DNA of 54,863 bases, taken from NCBI GenBank assembly GCA_019828595.1, contig JAHQRK010000063.1:1-54863 (forward strand), read 5' to 3'. This document shows, piece after piece, positions 10,018-24,527 of the stretch; the stretch's first letter is position 1, and every line of letters begins with the position of its first letter. The notes under the pieces are model-generated. The model was not told the origin of the DNA and searched no databases. It saw only the letters and a list, made by a program, of their open reading frames with translations. This DNA is from Aphanomyces cochlioides. Lineage: Eukaryota; Oomycota; Saprolegniomycetes; Saprolegniales; Verrucalvaceae. The translations under genes and the position numbers were made by a program.

Positions 10018-11265
10018 TTTCATGCTGATTTCCCTTCCCACGCAGCTCAATACCCTTCACACTTTCACACACCTTCAAAAAACCACTGTTTCAGCCAATA
10101 TCACTCTCGCCATACCACACACACACACGCACGAAATCTTCCACACACCTCAACACAACCTCATACCTTCCTGACTTTCCCATTCACAACAATTTACACA
10201 AACTCTCTATCCTTCATCAAACGAACCAGATACATTCTCCAAATACCCCACACCACGTGCACATGTGTCCTCTTTGCAAACAAACAAAACACAACTTGCT
10301 CTTTACCAACAACGTCCATCTCGGACGCAGGAAGTAGTCGAATGGTACCATTTCCACGAATCGTGTTTAAACATGTCCGTCGTCCCACATCGTGAACACA
10401 CCTCCATCAAGAGTTGTAGCATTTGCACCGACTATAGCTCAGCATGTGTATACATTTTTAGGGGTCACCAGCAATGTATACTCATCATGATTCACGTGTA
10501 TCCAATGGCTTGTCGAGAATCTGCTCAGCGTGGTCGCGCGCCATATCATACGCGCCACCGTGGACTCCGTGGTCAAGTCATTTGACAGAATCCAAACCTT
10601 GCTGTCTGCTATTCAGGGCAATTCGACATCGATATTGTTATCAATACTGCAATAAACATGATGCAATATCCATCACACAAATATGGGTAACGACTCATTA
10701 TTTGCTCTCAAACGGAGTGACAAGACATGCTCTTCACGATGAAATGAACAAACGAGAGTGCTGTGTGTATAATTTGTTTTGACGTCGTGACATTGTCGCC
10801 TGAACTGATGGTGTTGATTGTCCATTTTGTTTTGTTGTAGTGAGTCTGTTTCAGGTAGTTTTGAATTGGTTGTCGATGTATGGTTGCGTTTGAGGTCTCT
10901 GATGAGAAATCTATGTTGCAATATCAAGTTGTTATCAAGTGTTGTCAAGGCTAGACTCGTCGAAATGGAAGAGGCCATCGACAGAGTGGCCTCGAAAACA
11001 TCCCAACATTCGATGCAGCCAACCAGCTGAAATCCATACTGCTTGGTCTGACTTGGATTGCGTCTTGGGCGATCAACCTTGTTGGAGTGACACTGTCGCA
11101 TCGATTGAACATGTGGGATGGAATATTGCAAGATTTGTAATGTTGACGATGGTAGGTCAGACGGACCATTCGAGTGTATGCTATCTTTTGAAAGTAGGAA
11201 AAGTTGGAAGGATATAAAAAGATAGGGTTTCTCTCTGTGTAGGAGAGGAAAAAATGAAAAAGGAA

Positions 11266-11337
11266 CTCCCCGTCCGGGAATTGAACCCGGGTCACCCGCG
11301 TGACAGGCGGGTATACTGACCACTATACTAACGAGGA
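11266..11337 (-). tRNA. tRNA-Asp-GTC: tRNA-Asp (GTC)
   Basis: Upstream spacer 6/T/-/T/T/TTTTGCG/G/C; first unit of the TTTTGCG block, which runs to about 22.8 kb. Unit 1319 bp. Confidence 0.98.
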
Positions 11338-12584
11338 TTTCATGCTGATTTCCCTTCCCACGCAGCTCAATACCCTTCACACTTTCACACACCTTCAAAA
11401 AACCACTGTTTCAGCCAATATCACTCTCGCCATACCACACACACACACGCACGAAATCTTCCACACACCTCAACACAACCTCATACCTTCCTTACTTTCC
11501 CATTCACAACAATTTACACAAACTCTCTATCCTTCATCAAACGAACCAGATACATTCTCCAAATACCCCACACCACGTGCACATGTGTCCTCTTTGCAAA
11601 CAAACAAAACACAACTTGCTCTTTCTACCAACGTCCATCTCGGACGCAGGAAGTAGTCGAATGGTACCATTTCCACGAATCGTGTTTAAACATGTCCGTC
11701 GTCCCACATCGTGAACACACCTCCATCAAGAGTTGTAGCATTTGCACCGACTATAGCTCAGCATGTGTATACATTTTTAGGGGTCACCAGCAATGTATAC
11801 TCATCATGATTCACGTGTATCCAATGGCTTGTCGAGAATCTGCTCAGCGTGGTCGCGCGCCATATCATACGCGCCACCGTGGACTCCGTGGTCAAGTCAT
11901 TTGACAGAATCCAAACCTTGCTGTCTGCTATTCAGGGCAATTCGACATCGATATTGTTATCAATACTGCAATAAACATGATGCAATATCCATCACACAAA
12001 TATGGGTAACGACTCATTATTTGCTCTCAAACGGAGTGACAAGACATGCTCTTCACGATGAAATGAACAAACGAGAGTGCTGTGTGTATAATTTGTTTTG
12101 ACGTCGTGACATTGTCGCCTGAACTGATGGTGTTGATTGTCCATTTTGTTTTGTTGTAGTGAGTCTGTTTCAGGTAGTTTTGAATTGGTTGTCGATGTAT
12201 TTTTGCGTTTGAGGTCTCTGATGAGAAATCTATGTTGCAATATCAAGTTGTTATCAAGTGTTGTCAAGGCTAGACTCGTCGAAATGGAAGAGGCCATCGA
12301 CAGAGTGGCCTCGAAAACATCCCAACATTCGATGCAGCCAACCAGCTGAAATCCATACTGCTTGGTCTGACTTGGATTGCGTCTTGGGCGATCAACCTTG
12401 TTGGAGTGACACTGTCGCATCGATTGAACATGTGGGATGGAATATTGCAAGATTTGTAATGTTGACGATGGTAGGTCAGACGGACCATTCGAGTGTATGC
12501 TATCTTTTGAAAGTAGGAAAAGTTGGAAGGATATAAAAAGATAGGGTTTCTCTCTGTGTAGGAGAGGAAAAAATGAAAAAGGAA

Positions 12585-12656
12585 CTCCCCGTCCGGGAAT
12601 TGAACCCGGGTCACCCGCGTGACAGGCGGGTATACTGACCACTATACTAACGAGGA
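12585..12656 (-). tRNA. tRNA-Asp-GTC: tRNA-Asp (GTC)
   Basis: Upstream spacer 6/G/-/T/T/TTTTGCG/G, with a private extra base at s8 (ACGAGACC near 13799), unit 1320 bp. Confidence 0.98.
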
Positions 12657-13904
12657 TTTCATGCTGATTTCCCTTCCCACGCAGCTCAATACCCTTCACA
12701 CTTTCACACACCTTCAAAAAACCACTGTTTCAGCCAATATCACTCTCGCCATACCACACACACACACGCACGAAATCTTCCACACACCTCAACACAACCT
12801 CATACCTTCCTGACTTTCCCATTCACAACAATTTACACAAACTCTCTATCCTTCATCAAACGAACCAGATACATTCTCCAAATACCCCACACCACGTGCA
12901 CATGTGTCCTCTTTGCAAACAAACAAAACACAACTTGCTCTTTCTACCAACGTCCATCTCGGACGCAGGAAGTAGTCGAATGGTACCATTTCCACGAATC
13001 GTGTTTAAACATGTCCGTCGTCCCACATCGTGAACACACCTCCATCAAGAGTTGTAGCATTTGCACCGACTATAGCTCAGCATGTGTATACATTTTTAGG
13101 GGTCACCAGCAATGTATACTCATCATGATTCACGTGTATCCAATGGCTTGTCGAGAATCTGCTCAGCGTGGTCGCGCGCCATATCATACGCGCCACCGTG
13201 GACTCCGTGGTCAAGTCATTTGACAGAATCCAAACCTTGCTGTCTGCTATTCAGGGCAATTCGACATCGATATTGTTATCAATACTGCAATAAACATGAT
13301 GCAATATCCATCACACAAATATGGGTAACGACTCATTATTTGCTCTCAAACGGAGTGACAAGACATGCTCTTCACGATGAAATGAACAAACGAGAGTGCT
13401 GTGTGTATAATTTGTTTTGACGTCGTGACATTGTCGCCTGAACTGATGGTGTTGATTGTCCATTTTGTTTTGTTGTAGTGAGTCTGTTTCAGGTAGTTTT
13501 GAATTGGTTGTCGATGTATTTTTGCGTTTGAGGTCTCTGATGAGAAATCTATGTTGCAATATCAAGTTGTTATCAAGTGTTGTCAAGGCTAGACTCGTCG
13601 AAATGGAAGAGGCCATCGACAGAGTGGCCTCGAAAACATCCCAACATTCGATGCAGCCAACCAGCTGAAATCCATACTGCTTGGTCTGACTTGGATTGCG
13701 TCTTGGGCGATCAACCTTGTTGGAGTGACACTGTCGCATCGATTGAACATGTGGGATGGAATATTGCAAGATTTGTAATGTTGACGATGGTAGGTCAGAC
13801 GAGACCATTCGAGTGTATGCTATCTTTTGAAAGTAGGAAAAGTTGGAAGGATATAAAAAGATAGGGTTTCTCTCTGTGTAGGAGAGGAAAAAATGAAAAA
13901 GGAA

Positions 13905-13976
13905 CTCCCCGTCCGGGAATTGAACCCGGGTCACCCGCGTGACAGGCGGGTATACTGACCACTATACTAACGAGGA
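13905..13976 (-). tRNA. tRNA-Asp-GTC: tRNA-Asp (GTC)
   Basis: Upstream spacer 6/T/-/T/T/TTTTGCG/G/C. Unit 1319 bp. Confidence 0.98.
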
Positions 13977-15223
13977 TTTCATGCTGATTTCCCTTCCCAC
14001 GCAGCTCAATACCCTTCACACTTTCACACACCTTCAAAAAACCACTGTTTCAGCCAATATCACTCTCGCCATACCACACACACACACGCACGAAATCTTC
14101 CACACACCTCAACACAACCTCATACCTTCCTTACTTTCCCATTCACAACAATTTACACAAACTCTCTATCCTTCATCAAACGAACCAGATACATTCTCCA
14201 AATACCCCACACCACGTGCACATGTGTCCTCTTTGCAAACAAACAAAACACAACTTGCTCTTTCTACCAACGTCCATCTCGGACGCAGGAAGTAGTCGAA
14301 TGGTACCATTTCCACGAATCGTGTTTAAACATGTCCGTCGTCCCACATCGTGAACACACCTCCATCAAGAGTTGTAGCATTTGCACCGACTATAGCTCAG
14401 CATGTGTATACATTTTTAGGGGTCACCAGCAATGTATACTCATCATGATTCACGTGTATCCAATGGCTTGTCGAGAATCTGCTCAGCGTGGTCGCGCGCC
14501 ATATCATACGCGCCACCGTGGACTCCGTGGTCAAGTCATTTGACAGAATCCAAACCTTGCTGTCTGCTATTCAGGGCAATTCGACATCGATATTGTTATC
14601 AATACTGCAATAAACATGATGCAATATCCATCACACAAATATGGGTAACGACTCATTATTTGCTCTCAAACGGAGTGACAAGACATGCTCTTCACGATGA
14701 AATGAACAAACGAGAGTGCTGTGTGTATAATTTGTTTTGACGTCGTGACATTGTCGCCTGAACTGATGGTGTTGATTGTCCATTTTGTTTTGTTGTAGTG
14801 AGTCTGTTTCAGGTAGTTTTGAATTGGTTGTCGATGTATTTTTGCGTTTGAGGTCTCTGATGAGAAATCTATGTTGCAATATCAAGTTGTTATCAAGTGT
14901 TGTCAAGGCTAGACTCGTCGAAATGGAAGAGGCCATCGACAGAGTGGCCTCGAAAACATCCCAACATTCGATGCAGCCAACCAGCTGAAATCCATACTGC
15001 TTGGTCTGACTTGGATTGCGTCTTGGGCGATCAACCTTGTTGGAGTGACACTGTCGCATCGATTGAACATGTGGGATGGAATATTGCAAGATTTGTAATG
15101 TTGACGATGGTAGGTCAGACGGACCATTCGAGTGTATGCTATCTTTTGAAAGTAGGAAAAGTTGGAAGGATATAAAAAGATAGGGTTTCTCTCTGTGTAG
15201 GAGAGGAAAAAATGAAAAAGGAA

Positions 15224-15295
15224 CTCCCCGTCCGGGAATTGAACCCGGGTCACCCGCGTGACAGGCGGGTATACTGACCACTATACTAACGAGGA
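15224..15295 (-). tRNA. tRNA-Asp-GTC: tRNA-Asp (GTC)
   Basis: Upstream spacer 6/G/-/T/T/TTTTGCG/G/C; the last unit with G at s2. Unit 1319 bp. Confidence 0.98.
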
Positions 15296-16542
15296 TTTCA
15301 TGCTGATTTCCCTTCCCACGCAGCTCAATACCCTTCACACTTTCACACACCTTCAAAAAACCACTGTTTCAGCCAATATCACTCTCGCCATACCACACAC
15401 ACACACGCACGAAATCTTCCACACACCTCAACACAACCTCATACCTTCCTGACTTTCCCATTCACAACAATTTACACAAACTCTCTATCCTTCATCAAAC
15501 GAACCAGATACATTCTCCAAATACCCCACACCACGTGCACATGTGTCCTCTTTGCAAACAAACAAAACACAACTTGCTCTTTCTACCAACGTCCATCTCG
15601 GACGCAGGAAGTAGTCGAATGGTACCATTTCCACGAATCGTGTTTAAACATGTCCGTCGTCCCACATCGTGAACACACCTCCATCAAGAGTTGTAGCATT
15701 TGCACCGACTATAGCTCAGCATGTGTATACATTTTTAGGGGTCACCAGCAATGTATACTCATCATGATTCACGTGTATCCAATGGCTTGTCGAGAATCTG
15801 CTCAGCGTGGTCGCGCGCCATATCATACGCGCCACCGTGGACTCCGTGGTCAAGTCATTTGACAGAATCCAAACCTTGCTGTCTGCTATTCAGGGCAATT
15901 CGACATCGATATTGTTATCAATACTGCAATAAACATGATGCAATATCCATCACACAAATATGGGTAACGACTCATTATTTGCTCTCAAACGGAGTGACAA
16001 GACATGCTCTTCACGATGAAATGAACAAACGAGAGTGCTGTGTGTATAATTTGTTTTGACGTCGTGACATTGTCGCCTGAACTGATGGTGTTGATTGTCC
16101 ATTTTGTTTTGTTGTAGTGAGTCTGTTTCAGGTAGTTTTGAATTGGTTGTCGATGTATTTTTGCGTTTGAGGTCTCTGATGAGAAATCTATGTTGCAATA
16201 TCAAGTTGTTATCAAGTGTTGTCAAGGCTAGACTCGTCGAAATGGAAGAGGCCATCGACAGAGTGGCCTCGAAAACATCCCAACATTCGATGCAGCCAAC
16301 CAGCTGAAATCCATACTGCTTGGTCTGACTTGGATTGCGTCTTGGGCGATCAACCTTGTTGGAGTGACACTGTCGCATCGATTGAACATGTGGGATGGAA
16401 TATTGCAAGATTTGTAATGTTGACGATGGTAGGTCAGACGGACCATTCGAGTGTATGCTATCTTTTGAAAGTAGGAAAAGTTGGAAGGATATAAAAAGAT
16501 AGGGTTTCTCTCTGTGTAGGAGAGGAAAAAATGAAAAAGGAA

Positions 16543-16614
16543 CTCCCCGTCCGGGAATTGAACCCGGGTCACCCGCGTGACAGGCGGGTATACTGACCAC
16601 TATACTAACGAGGA
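16543..16614 (-). tRNA. tRNA-Asp-GTC: tRNA-Asp (GTC)
   Basis: Upstream spacer 6/T/-/T/T/TTTTGCG/G/C. Unit 1319 bp. Confidence 0.98.
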
Positions 16615-17861
16615 TTTCATGCTGATTTCCCTTCCCACGCAGCTCAATACCCTTCACACTTTCACACACCTTCAAAAAACCACTGTTTCAGCCAATATCA
16701 CTCTCGCCATACCACACACACACACGCACGAAATCTTCCACACACCTCAACACAACCTCATACCTTCCTTACTTTCCCATTCACAACAATTTACACAAAC
16801 TCTCTATCCTTCATCAAACGAACCAGATACATTCTCCAAATACCCCACACCACGTGCACATGTGTCCTCTTTGCAAACAAACAAAACACAACTTGCTCTT
16901 TCTACCAACGTCCATCTCGGACGCAGGAAGTAGTCGAATGGTACCATTTCCACGAATCGTGTTTAAACATGTCCGTCGTCCCACATCGTGAACACACCTC
17001 CATCAAGAGTTGTAGCATTTGCACCGACTATAGCTCAGCATGTGTATACATTTTTAGGGGTCACCAGCAATGTATACTCATCATGATTCACGTGTATCCA
17101 ATGGCTTGTCGAGAATCTGCTCAGCGTGGTCGCGCGCCATATCATACGCGCCACCGTGGACTCCGTGGTCAAGTCATTTGACAGAATCCAAACCTTGCTG
17201 TCTGCTATTCAGGGCAATTCGACATCGATATTGTTATCAATACTGCAATAAACATGATGCAATATCCATCACACAAATATGGGTAACGACTCATTATTTG
17301 CTCTCAAACGGAGTGACAAGACATGCTCTTCACGATGAAATGAACAAACGAGAGTGCTGTGTGTATAATTTGTTTTGACGTCGTGACATTGTCGCCTGAA
17401 CTGATGGTGTTGATTGTCCATTTTGTTTTGTTGTAGTGAGTCTGTTTCAGGTAGTTTTGAATTGGTTGTCGATGTATTTTTGCGTTTGAGGTCTCTGATG
17501 AGAAATCTATGTTGCAATATCAAGTTGTTATCAAGTGTTGTCAAGGCTAGACTCGTCGAAATGGAAGAGGCCATCGACAGAGTGGCCTCGAAAACATCCC
17601 AACATTCGATGCAGCCAACCAGCTGAAATCCATACTGCTTGGTCTGACTTGGATTGCGTCTTGGGCGATCAACCTTGTTGGAGTGACACTGTCGCATCGA
17701 TTGAACATGTGGGATGGAATATTGCAAGATTTGTAATGTTGACGATGGTAGGTCAGACGGACCATTCGAGTGTATGCTATCTTTTGAAAGTAGGAAAAGT
17801 TGGAAGGATATAAAAAGATAGGGTTTCTCTCTGTGTAGGAGAGGAAAAAATGAAAAAGGAA

Positions 17862-17933
17862 CTCCCCGTCCGGGAATTGAACCCGGGTCACCCGCGTGAC
17901 AGGCGGGTATACTGACCACTATACTAACGAGGA
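17862..17933 (-). tRNA. tRNA-Asp-GTC: tRNA-Asp (GTC)
   Basis: Upstream spacer 6/T/-/T/T/TTTTGCG/G/A; the A at s8 is otherwise seen beside the inversion and in the unit upstream of 20500. Unit 1319 bp. Confidence 0.98.
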
Positions 17934-19180
17934 TTTCATGCTGATTTCCCTTCCCACGCAGCTCAATACCCTTCACACTTTCACACACCTTCAAAAAACC
18001 ACTGTTTCAGCCAATATCACTCTCGCCATACCACACACACACACGCACGAAATCTTCCACACACCTCAACACAACCTCATACCTTCCTTACTTTCCCATT
18101 CACAACAATTTACACAAACTCTCTATCCTTCATCAAACGAACCAGATACATTCTCCAAATACCCCACACCACGTGCACATGTGTCCTCTTTGCAAACAAA
18201 CAAAACACAACTTGCTCTTTCTACCAACGTCCATCTCGGACGCAGGAAGTAGTCGAATGGTACCATTTCCACGAATCGTGTTTAAACATGTCCGTCGTCC
18301 CACATCGTGAACACACCTCCATCAAGAGTTGTAGCATTTGCACCGACTATAGCTCAGCATGTGTATACATTTTTAGGGGTCACCAGCAATGTATACTCAT
18401 CATGATTCACGTGTATCCAATGGCTTGTCGAGAATCTGCTCAGCGTGGTCGCGCGCCATATCATACGCGCCACCGTGGACTCCGTGGTCAAGTCATTTGA
18501 CAGAATCCAAACCTTGCTGTCTGCTATTCAGGGCAATTCGACATCGATATTGTTATCAATACTGCAATAAACATGATGCAATATCCATCACACAAATATG
18601 GGTAACGACTCATTATTTGCTCTCAAACGGAGTGACAAGACATGCTCTTCACGATGAAATGAACAAACGAGAGTGCTGTGTGTATAATTTGTTTTGACGT
18701 CGTGACATTGTCGCCTGAACTGATGGTGTTGATTGTCCATTTTGTTTTGTTGTAGTGAGTCTGTTTCAGGTAGTTTTGAATTGGTTGTCGATGTATTTTT
18801 GCGTTTGAGGTCTCTGATGAGAAATCTATGTTGCAATATCAAGTTGTTATCAAGTGTTGTCAAGGCTAGACTCGTCGAAATGGAAGAGGCCATCGACAGA
18901 GTGGCCTCGAAAACATCCCAACATTCGATGCAGCCAACCAGCTGAAATCCATACTGCTTGGTCTGACTTGGATTGCGTCTTGGGCGATCAACCTTGTTGG
19001 AGTGACACTGTCGCATCGATTGAACATGTGGGATGGAATATTGCAAGATTTGTAATGTTGACGATGGTAGGTCAGAAGGACCATTCGAGTGTATGCTATC
19101 TTTTGAAAGTAGGAAAAGTTGGAAGGATATAAAAAGATAGGGTTTCTCTCTGTGTAGGAGAGGAAAAAATGAAAAAGGAA

Positions 19181-19252
19181 CTCCCCGTCCGGGAATTGAA
19201 CCCGGGTCACCCGCGTGACAGGCGGGTATACTGACCACTATACTAACGAGGA
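19181..19252 (-). tRNA. tRNA-Asp-GTC: tRNA-Asp (GTC)
   Basis: Upstream spacer 6/T/-/T/C/TTTTGCG/G/C; first unit with C at s5 (19733), which every later unit keeps. Unit 1319 bp. Confidence 0.98.
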
Positions 19253-20499
19253 TTTCATGCTGATTTCCCTTCCCACGCAGCTCAATACCCTTCACACTTT
19301 CACACACCTTCAAAAAACCACTGTTTCAGCCAATATCACTCTCGCCATACCACACACACACACGCACGAAATCTTCCACACACCTCAACACAACCTCATA
19401 CCTTCCTTACTTTCCCATTCACAACAATTTACACAAACTCTCTATCCTTCATCAAACGAACCAGATACATTCTCCAAATACCCCACACCACGTGCACATG
19501 TGTCCTCTTTGCAAACAAACAAAACACAACTTGCTCTTTCTACCAACGTCCATCTCGGACGCAGGAAGTAGTCGAATGGTACCATTTCCACGAATCGTGT
19601 TTAAACATGTCCGTCGTCCCACATCGTGAACACACCTCCATCAAGAGTTGTAGCATTTGCACCGACTATAGCTCAGCATGTGTATACATTTTTAGGGGTC
19701 ACCAGCAATGTATACTCATCATGATTCACGTGCATCCAATGGCTTGTCGAGAATCTGCTCAGCGTGGTCGCGCGCCATATCATACGCGCCACCGTGGACT
19801 CCGTGGTCAAGTCATTTGACAGAATCCAAACCTTGCTGTCTGCTATTCAGGGCAATTCGACATCGATATTGTTATCAATACTGCAATAAACATGATGCAA
19901 TATCCATCACACAAATATGGGTAACGACTCATTATTTGCTCTCAAACGGAGTGACAAGACATGCTCTTCACGATGAAATGAACAAACGAGAGTGCTGTGT
20001 GTATAATTTGTTTTGACGTCGTGACATTGTCGCCTGAACTGATGGTGTTGATTGTCCATTTTGTTTTGTTGTAGTGAGTCTGTTTCAGGTAGTTTTGAAT
20101 TGGTTGTCGATGTATTTTTGCGTTTGAGGTCTCTGATGAGAAATCTATGTTGCAATATCAAGTTGTTATCAAGTGTTGTCAAGGCTAGACTCGTCGAAAT
20201 GGAAGAGGCCATCGACAGAGTGGCCTCGAAAACATCCCAACATTCGATGCAGCCAACCAGCTGAAATCCATACTGCTTGGTCTGACTTGGATTGCGTCTT
20301 GGGCGATCAACCTTGTTGGAGTGACACTGTCGCATCGATTGAACATGTGGGATGGAATATTGCAAGATTTGTAATGTTGACGATGGTAGGTCAGACGGAC
20401 CATTCGAGTGTATGCTATCTTTTGAAAGTAGGAAAAGTTGGAAGGATATAAAAAGATAGGGTTTCTCTCTGTGTAGGAGAGGAAAAAATGAAAAAGGAA

Positions 20500-20571
20500 C
20501 TCCCCGTCCGGGAATTGAACCCGGGTCACCCGCGTGACAGGCGGGTATACTGACCACTATACTAACGAGGA
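20500..20571 (-). tRNA. tRNA-Asp-GTC: tRNA-Asp (GTC)
   Basis: Upstream spacer 6/T/-/T/C/TTTTGCG/G/A. Unit 1319 bp. Confidence 0.98.
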
Positions 20572-21818
20572 TTTCATGCTGATTTCCCTTCCCACGCAGC
20601 TCAATACCCTTCACACTTTCACACACCTTCAAAAAACCACTGTTTCAGCCAATATCACTCTCGCCATACCACACACACACACGCACGAAATCTTCCACAC
20701 ACCTCAACACAACCTCATACCTTCCTTACTTTCCCATTCACAACAATTTACACAAACTCTCTATCCTTCATCAAACGAACCAGATACATTCTCCAAATAC
20801 CCCACACCACGTGCACATGTGTCCTCTTTGCAAACAAACAAAACACAACTTGCTCTTTCTACCAACGTCCATCTCGGACGCAGGAAGTAGTCGAATGGTA
20901 CCATTTCCACGAATCGTGTTTAAACATGTCCGTCGTCCCACATCGTGAACACACCTCCATCAAGAGTTGTAGCATTTGCACCGACTATAGCTCAGCATGT
21001 GTATACATTTTTAGGGGTCACCAGCAATGTATACTCATCATGATTCACGTGCATCCAATGGCTTGTCGAGAATCTGCTCAGCGTGGTCGCGCGCCATATC
21101 ATACGCGCCACCGTGGACTCCGTGGTCAAGTCATTTGACAGAATCCAAACCTTGCTGTCTGCTATTCAGGGCAATTCGACATCGATATTGTTATCAATAC
21201 TGCAATAAACATGATGCAATATCCATCACACAAATATGGGTAACGACTCATTATTTGCTCTCAAACGGAGTGACAAGACATGCTCTTCACGATGAAATGA
21301 ACAAACGAGAGTGCTGTGTGTATAATTTGTTTTGACGTCGTGACATTGTCGCCTGAACTGATGGTGTTGATTGTCCATTTTGTTTTGTTGTAGTGAGTCT
21401 GTTTCAGGTAGTTTTGAATTGGTTGTCGATGTATTTTTGCGTTTGAGGTCTCTGATGAGAAATCTATGTTGCAATATCAAGTTGTTATCAAGTGTTGTCA
21501 AGGCTAGACTCGTCGAAATGGAAGAGGCCATCGACAGAGTGGCCTCGAAAACATCCCAACATTCGATGCAGCCAACCAGCTGAAATCCATACTGCTTGGT
21601 CTGACTTGGATTGCGTCTTGGGCGATCAACCTTGTTGGAGTGACACTGTCGCATCGATTGAACATGTGGGATGGAATATTGCAAGATTTGTAATGTTGAC
21701 GATGGTAGGTCAGAAGGACCATTCGAGTGTATGCTATCTTTTGAAAGTAGGAAAAGTTGGAAGGATATAAAAAGATAGGGTTTCTCTCTGTGTAGGAGAG
21801 GAAAAAATGAAAAAGGAA

Positions 21819-21890
21819 CTCCCCGTCCGGGAATTGAACCCGGGTCACCCGCGTGACAGGCGGGTATACTGACCACTATACTAACGAGGA
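21819..21890 (-). tRNA. tRNA-Asp-GTC: tRNA-Asp (GTC)
   Basis: Upstream spacer 6/T/-/T/C/TTTGCG (one T lost)/G/C; the last unit of the T-rich s6 block. Unit 1318 bp. Confidence 0.98.
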
Positions 21891-23136
21891 TTTCATGCTG
21901 ATTTCCCTTCCCACGCAGCTCAATACCCTTCACACTTTCACACACCTTCAAAAAACCACTGTTTCAGCCAATATCACTCTCGCCATACCACACACACACA
22001 CGCACGAAATCTTCCACACACCTCAACACAACCTCATACCTTCCTTACTTTCCCATTCACAACAATTTACACAAACTCTCTATCCTTCATCAAACGAACC
22101 AGATACATTCTCCAAATACCCCACACCACGTGCACATGTGTCCTCTTTGCAAACAAACAAAACACAACTTGCTCTTTCTACCAACGTCCATCTCGGACGC
22201 AGGAAGTAGTCGAATGGTACCATTTCCACGAATCGTGTTTAAACATGTCCGTCGTCCCACATCGTGAACACACCTCCATCAAGAGTTGTAGCATTTGCAC
22301 CGACTATAGCTCAGCATGTGTATACATTTTTAGGGGTCACCAGCAATGTATACTCATCATGATTCACGTGCATCCAATGGCTTGTCGAGAATCTGCTCAG
22401 CGTGGTCGCGCGCCATATCATACGCGCCACCGTGGACTCCGTGGTCAAGTCATTTGACAGAATCCAAACCTTGCTGTCTGCTATTCAGGGCAATTCGACA
22501 TCGATATTGTTATCAATACTGCAATAAACATGATGCAATATCCATCACACAAATATGGGTAACGACTCATTATTTGCTCTCAAACGGAGTGACAAGACAT
22601 GCTCTTCACGATGAAATGAACAAACGAGAGTGCTGTGTGTATAATTTGTTTTGACGTCGTGACATTGTCGCCTGAACTGATGGTGTTGATTGTCCATTTT
22701 GTTTTGTTGTAGTGAGTCTGTTTCAGGTAGTTTTGAATTGGTTGTCGATGTATTTTGCGTTTGAGGTCTCTGATGAGAAATCTATGTTGCAATATCAAGT
22801 TGTTATCAAGTGTTGTCAAGGCTAGACTCGTCGAAATGGAAGAGGCCATCGACAGAGTGGCCTCGAAAACATCCCAACATTCGATGCAGCCAACCAGCTG
22901 AAATCCATACTGCTTGGTCTGACTTGGATTGCGTCTTGGGCGATCAACCTTGTTGGAGTGACACTGTCGCATCGATTGAACATGTGGGATGGAATATTGC
23001 AAGATTTGTAATGTTGACGATGGTAGGTCAGACGGACCATTCGAGTGTATGCTATCTTTTGAAAGTAGGAAAAGTTGGAAGGATATAAAAAGATAGGGTT
23101 TCTCTCTGTGTAGGAGAGGAAAAAATGAAAAAGGAA

Positions 23137-23208
23137 CTCCCCGTCCGGGAATTGAACCCGGGTCACCCGCGTGACAGGCGGGTATACTGACCACTATACT
23201 AACGAGGA
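23137..23208 (-). tRNA. tRNA-Asp-GTC: tRNA-Asp (GTC)
   Basis: Upstream spacer 6/T/-/T/C/GGTTGCG/G/C, the form found in most copies from here to about 36 kb. Unit 1319 bp. Confidence 0.98.
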
Positions 23209-24455
23209 TTTCATGCTGATTTCCCTTCCCACGCAGCTCAATACCCTTCACACTTTCACACACCTTCAAAAAACCACTGTTTCAGCCAATATCACTCTCG
23301 CCATACCACACACACACACGCACGAAATCTTCCACACACCTCAACACAACCTCATACCTTCCTTACTTTCCCATTCACAACAATTTACACAAACTCTCTA
23401 TCCTTCATCAAACGAACCAGATACATTCTCCAAATACCCCACACCACGTGCACATGTGTCCTCTTTGCAAACAAACAAAACACAACTTGCTCTTTCTACC
23501 AACGTCCATCTCGGACGCAGGAAGTAGTCGAATGGTACCATTTCCACGAATCGTGTTTAAACATGTCCGTCGTCCCACATCGTGAACACACCTCCATCAA
23601 GAGTTGTAGCATTTGCACCGACTATAGCTCAGCATGTGTATACATTTTTAGGGGTCACCAGCAATGTATACTCATCATGATTCACGTGCATCCAATGGCT
23701 TGTCGAGAATCTGCTCAGCGTGGTCGCGCGCCATATCATACGCGCCACCGTGGACTCCGTGGTCAAGTCATTTGACAGAATCCAAACCTTGCTGTCTGCT
23801 ATTCAGGGCAATTCGACATCGATATTGTTATCAATACTGCAATAAACATGATGCAATATCCATCACACAAATATGGGTAACGACTCATTATTTGCTCTCA
23901 AACGGAGTGACAAGACATGCTCTTCACGATGAAATGAACAAACGAGAGTGCTGTGTGTATAATTTGTTTTGACGTCGTGACATTGTCGCCTGAACTGATG
24001 GTGTTGATTGTCCATTTTGTTTTGTTGTAGTGAGTCTGTTTCAGGTAGTTTTGAATTGGTTGTCGATGTATGGTTGCGTTTGAGGTCTCTGATGAGAAAT
24101 CTATGTTGCAATATCAAGTTGTTATCAAGTGTTGTCAAGGCTAGACTCGTCGAAATGGAAGAGGCCATCGACAGAGTGGCCTCGAAAACATCCCAACATT
24201 CGATGCAGCCAACCAGCTGAAATCCATACTGCTTGGTCTGACTTGGATTGCGTCTTGGGCGATCAACCTTGTTGGAGTGACACTGTCGCATCGATTGAAC
24301 ATGTGGGATGGAATATTGCAAGATTTGTAATGTTGACGATGGTAGGTCAGACGGACCATTCGAGTGTATGCTATCTTTTGAAAGTAGGAAAAGTTGGAAG
24401 GATATAAAAAGATAGGGTTTCTCTCTGTGTAGGAGAGGAAAAAATGAAAAAGGAA

Positions 24456-24527
24456 CTCCCCGTCCGGGAATTGAACCCGGGTCACCCGCGTGACAGGCGG
24501 GTATACTGACCACTATACTAACGAGGA
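24456..24527 (-). tRNA. tRNA-Asp-GTC: tRNA-Asp (GTC)
   Basis: Upstream spacer matches the unit upstream of 23137 at every tracked site; 1319 bp. Confidence 0.98.
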
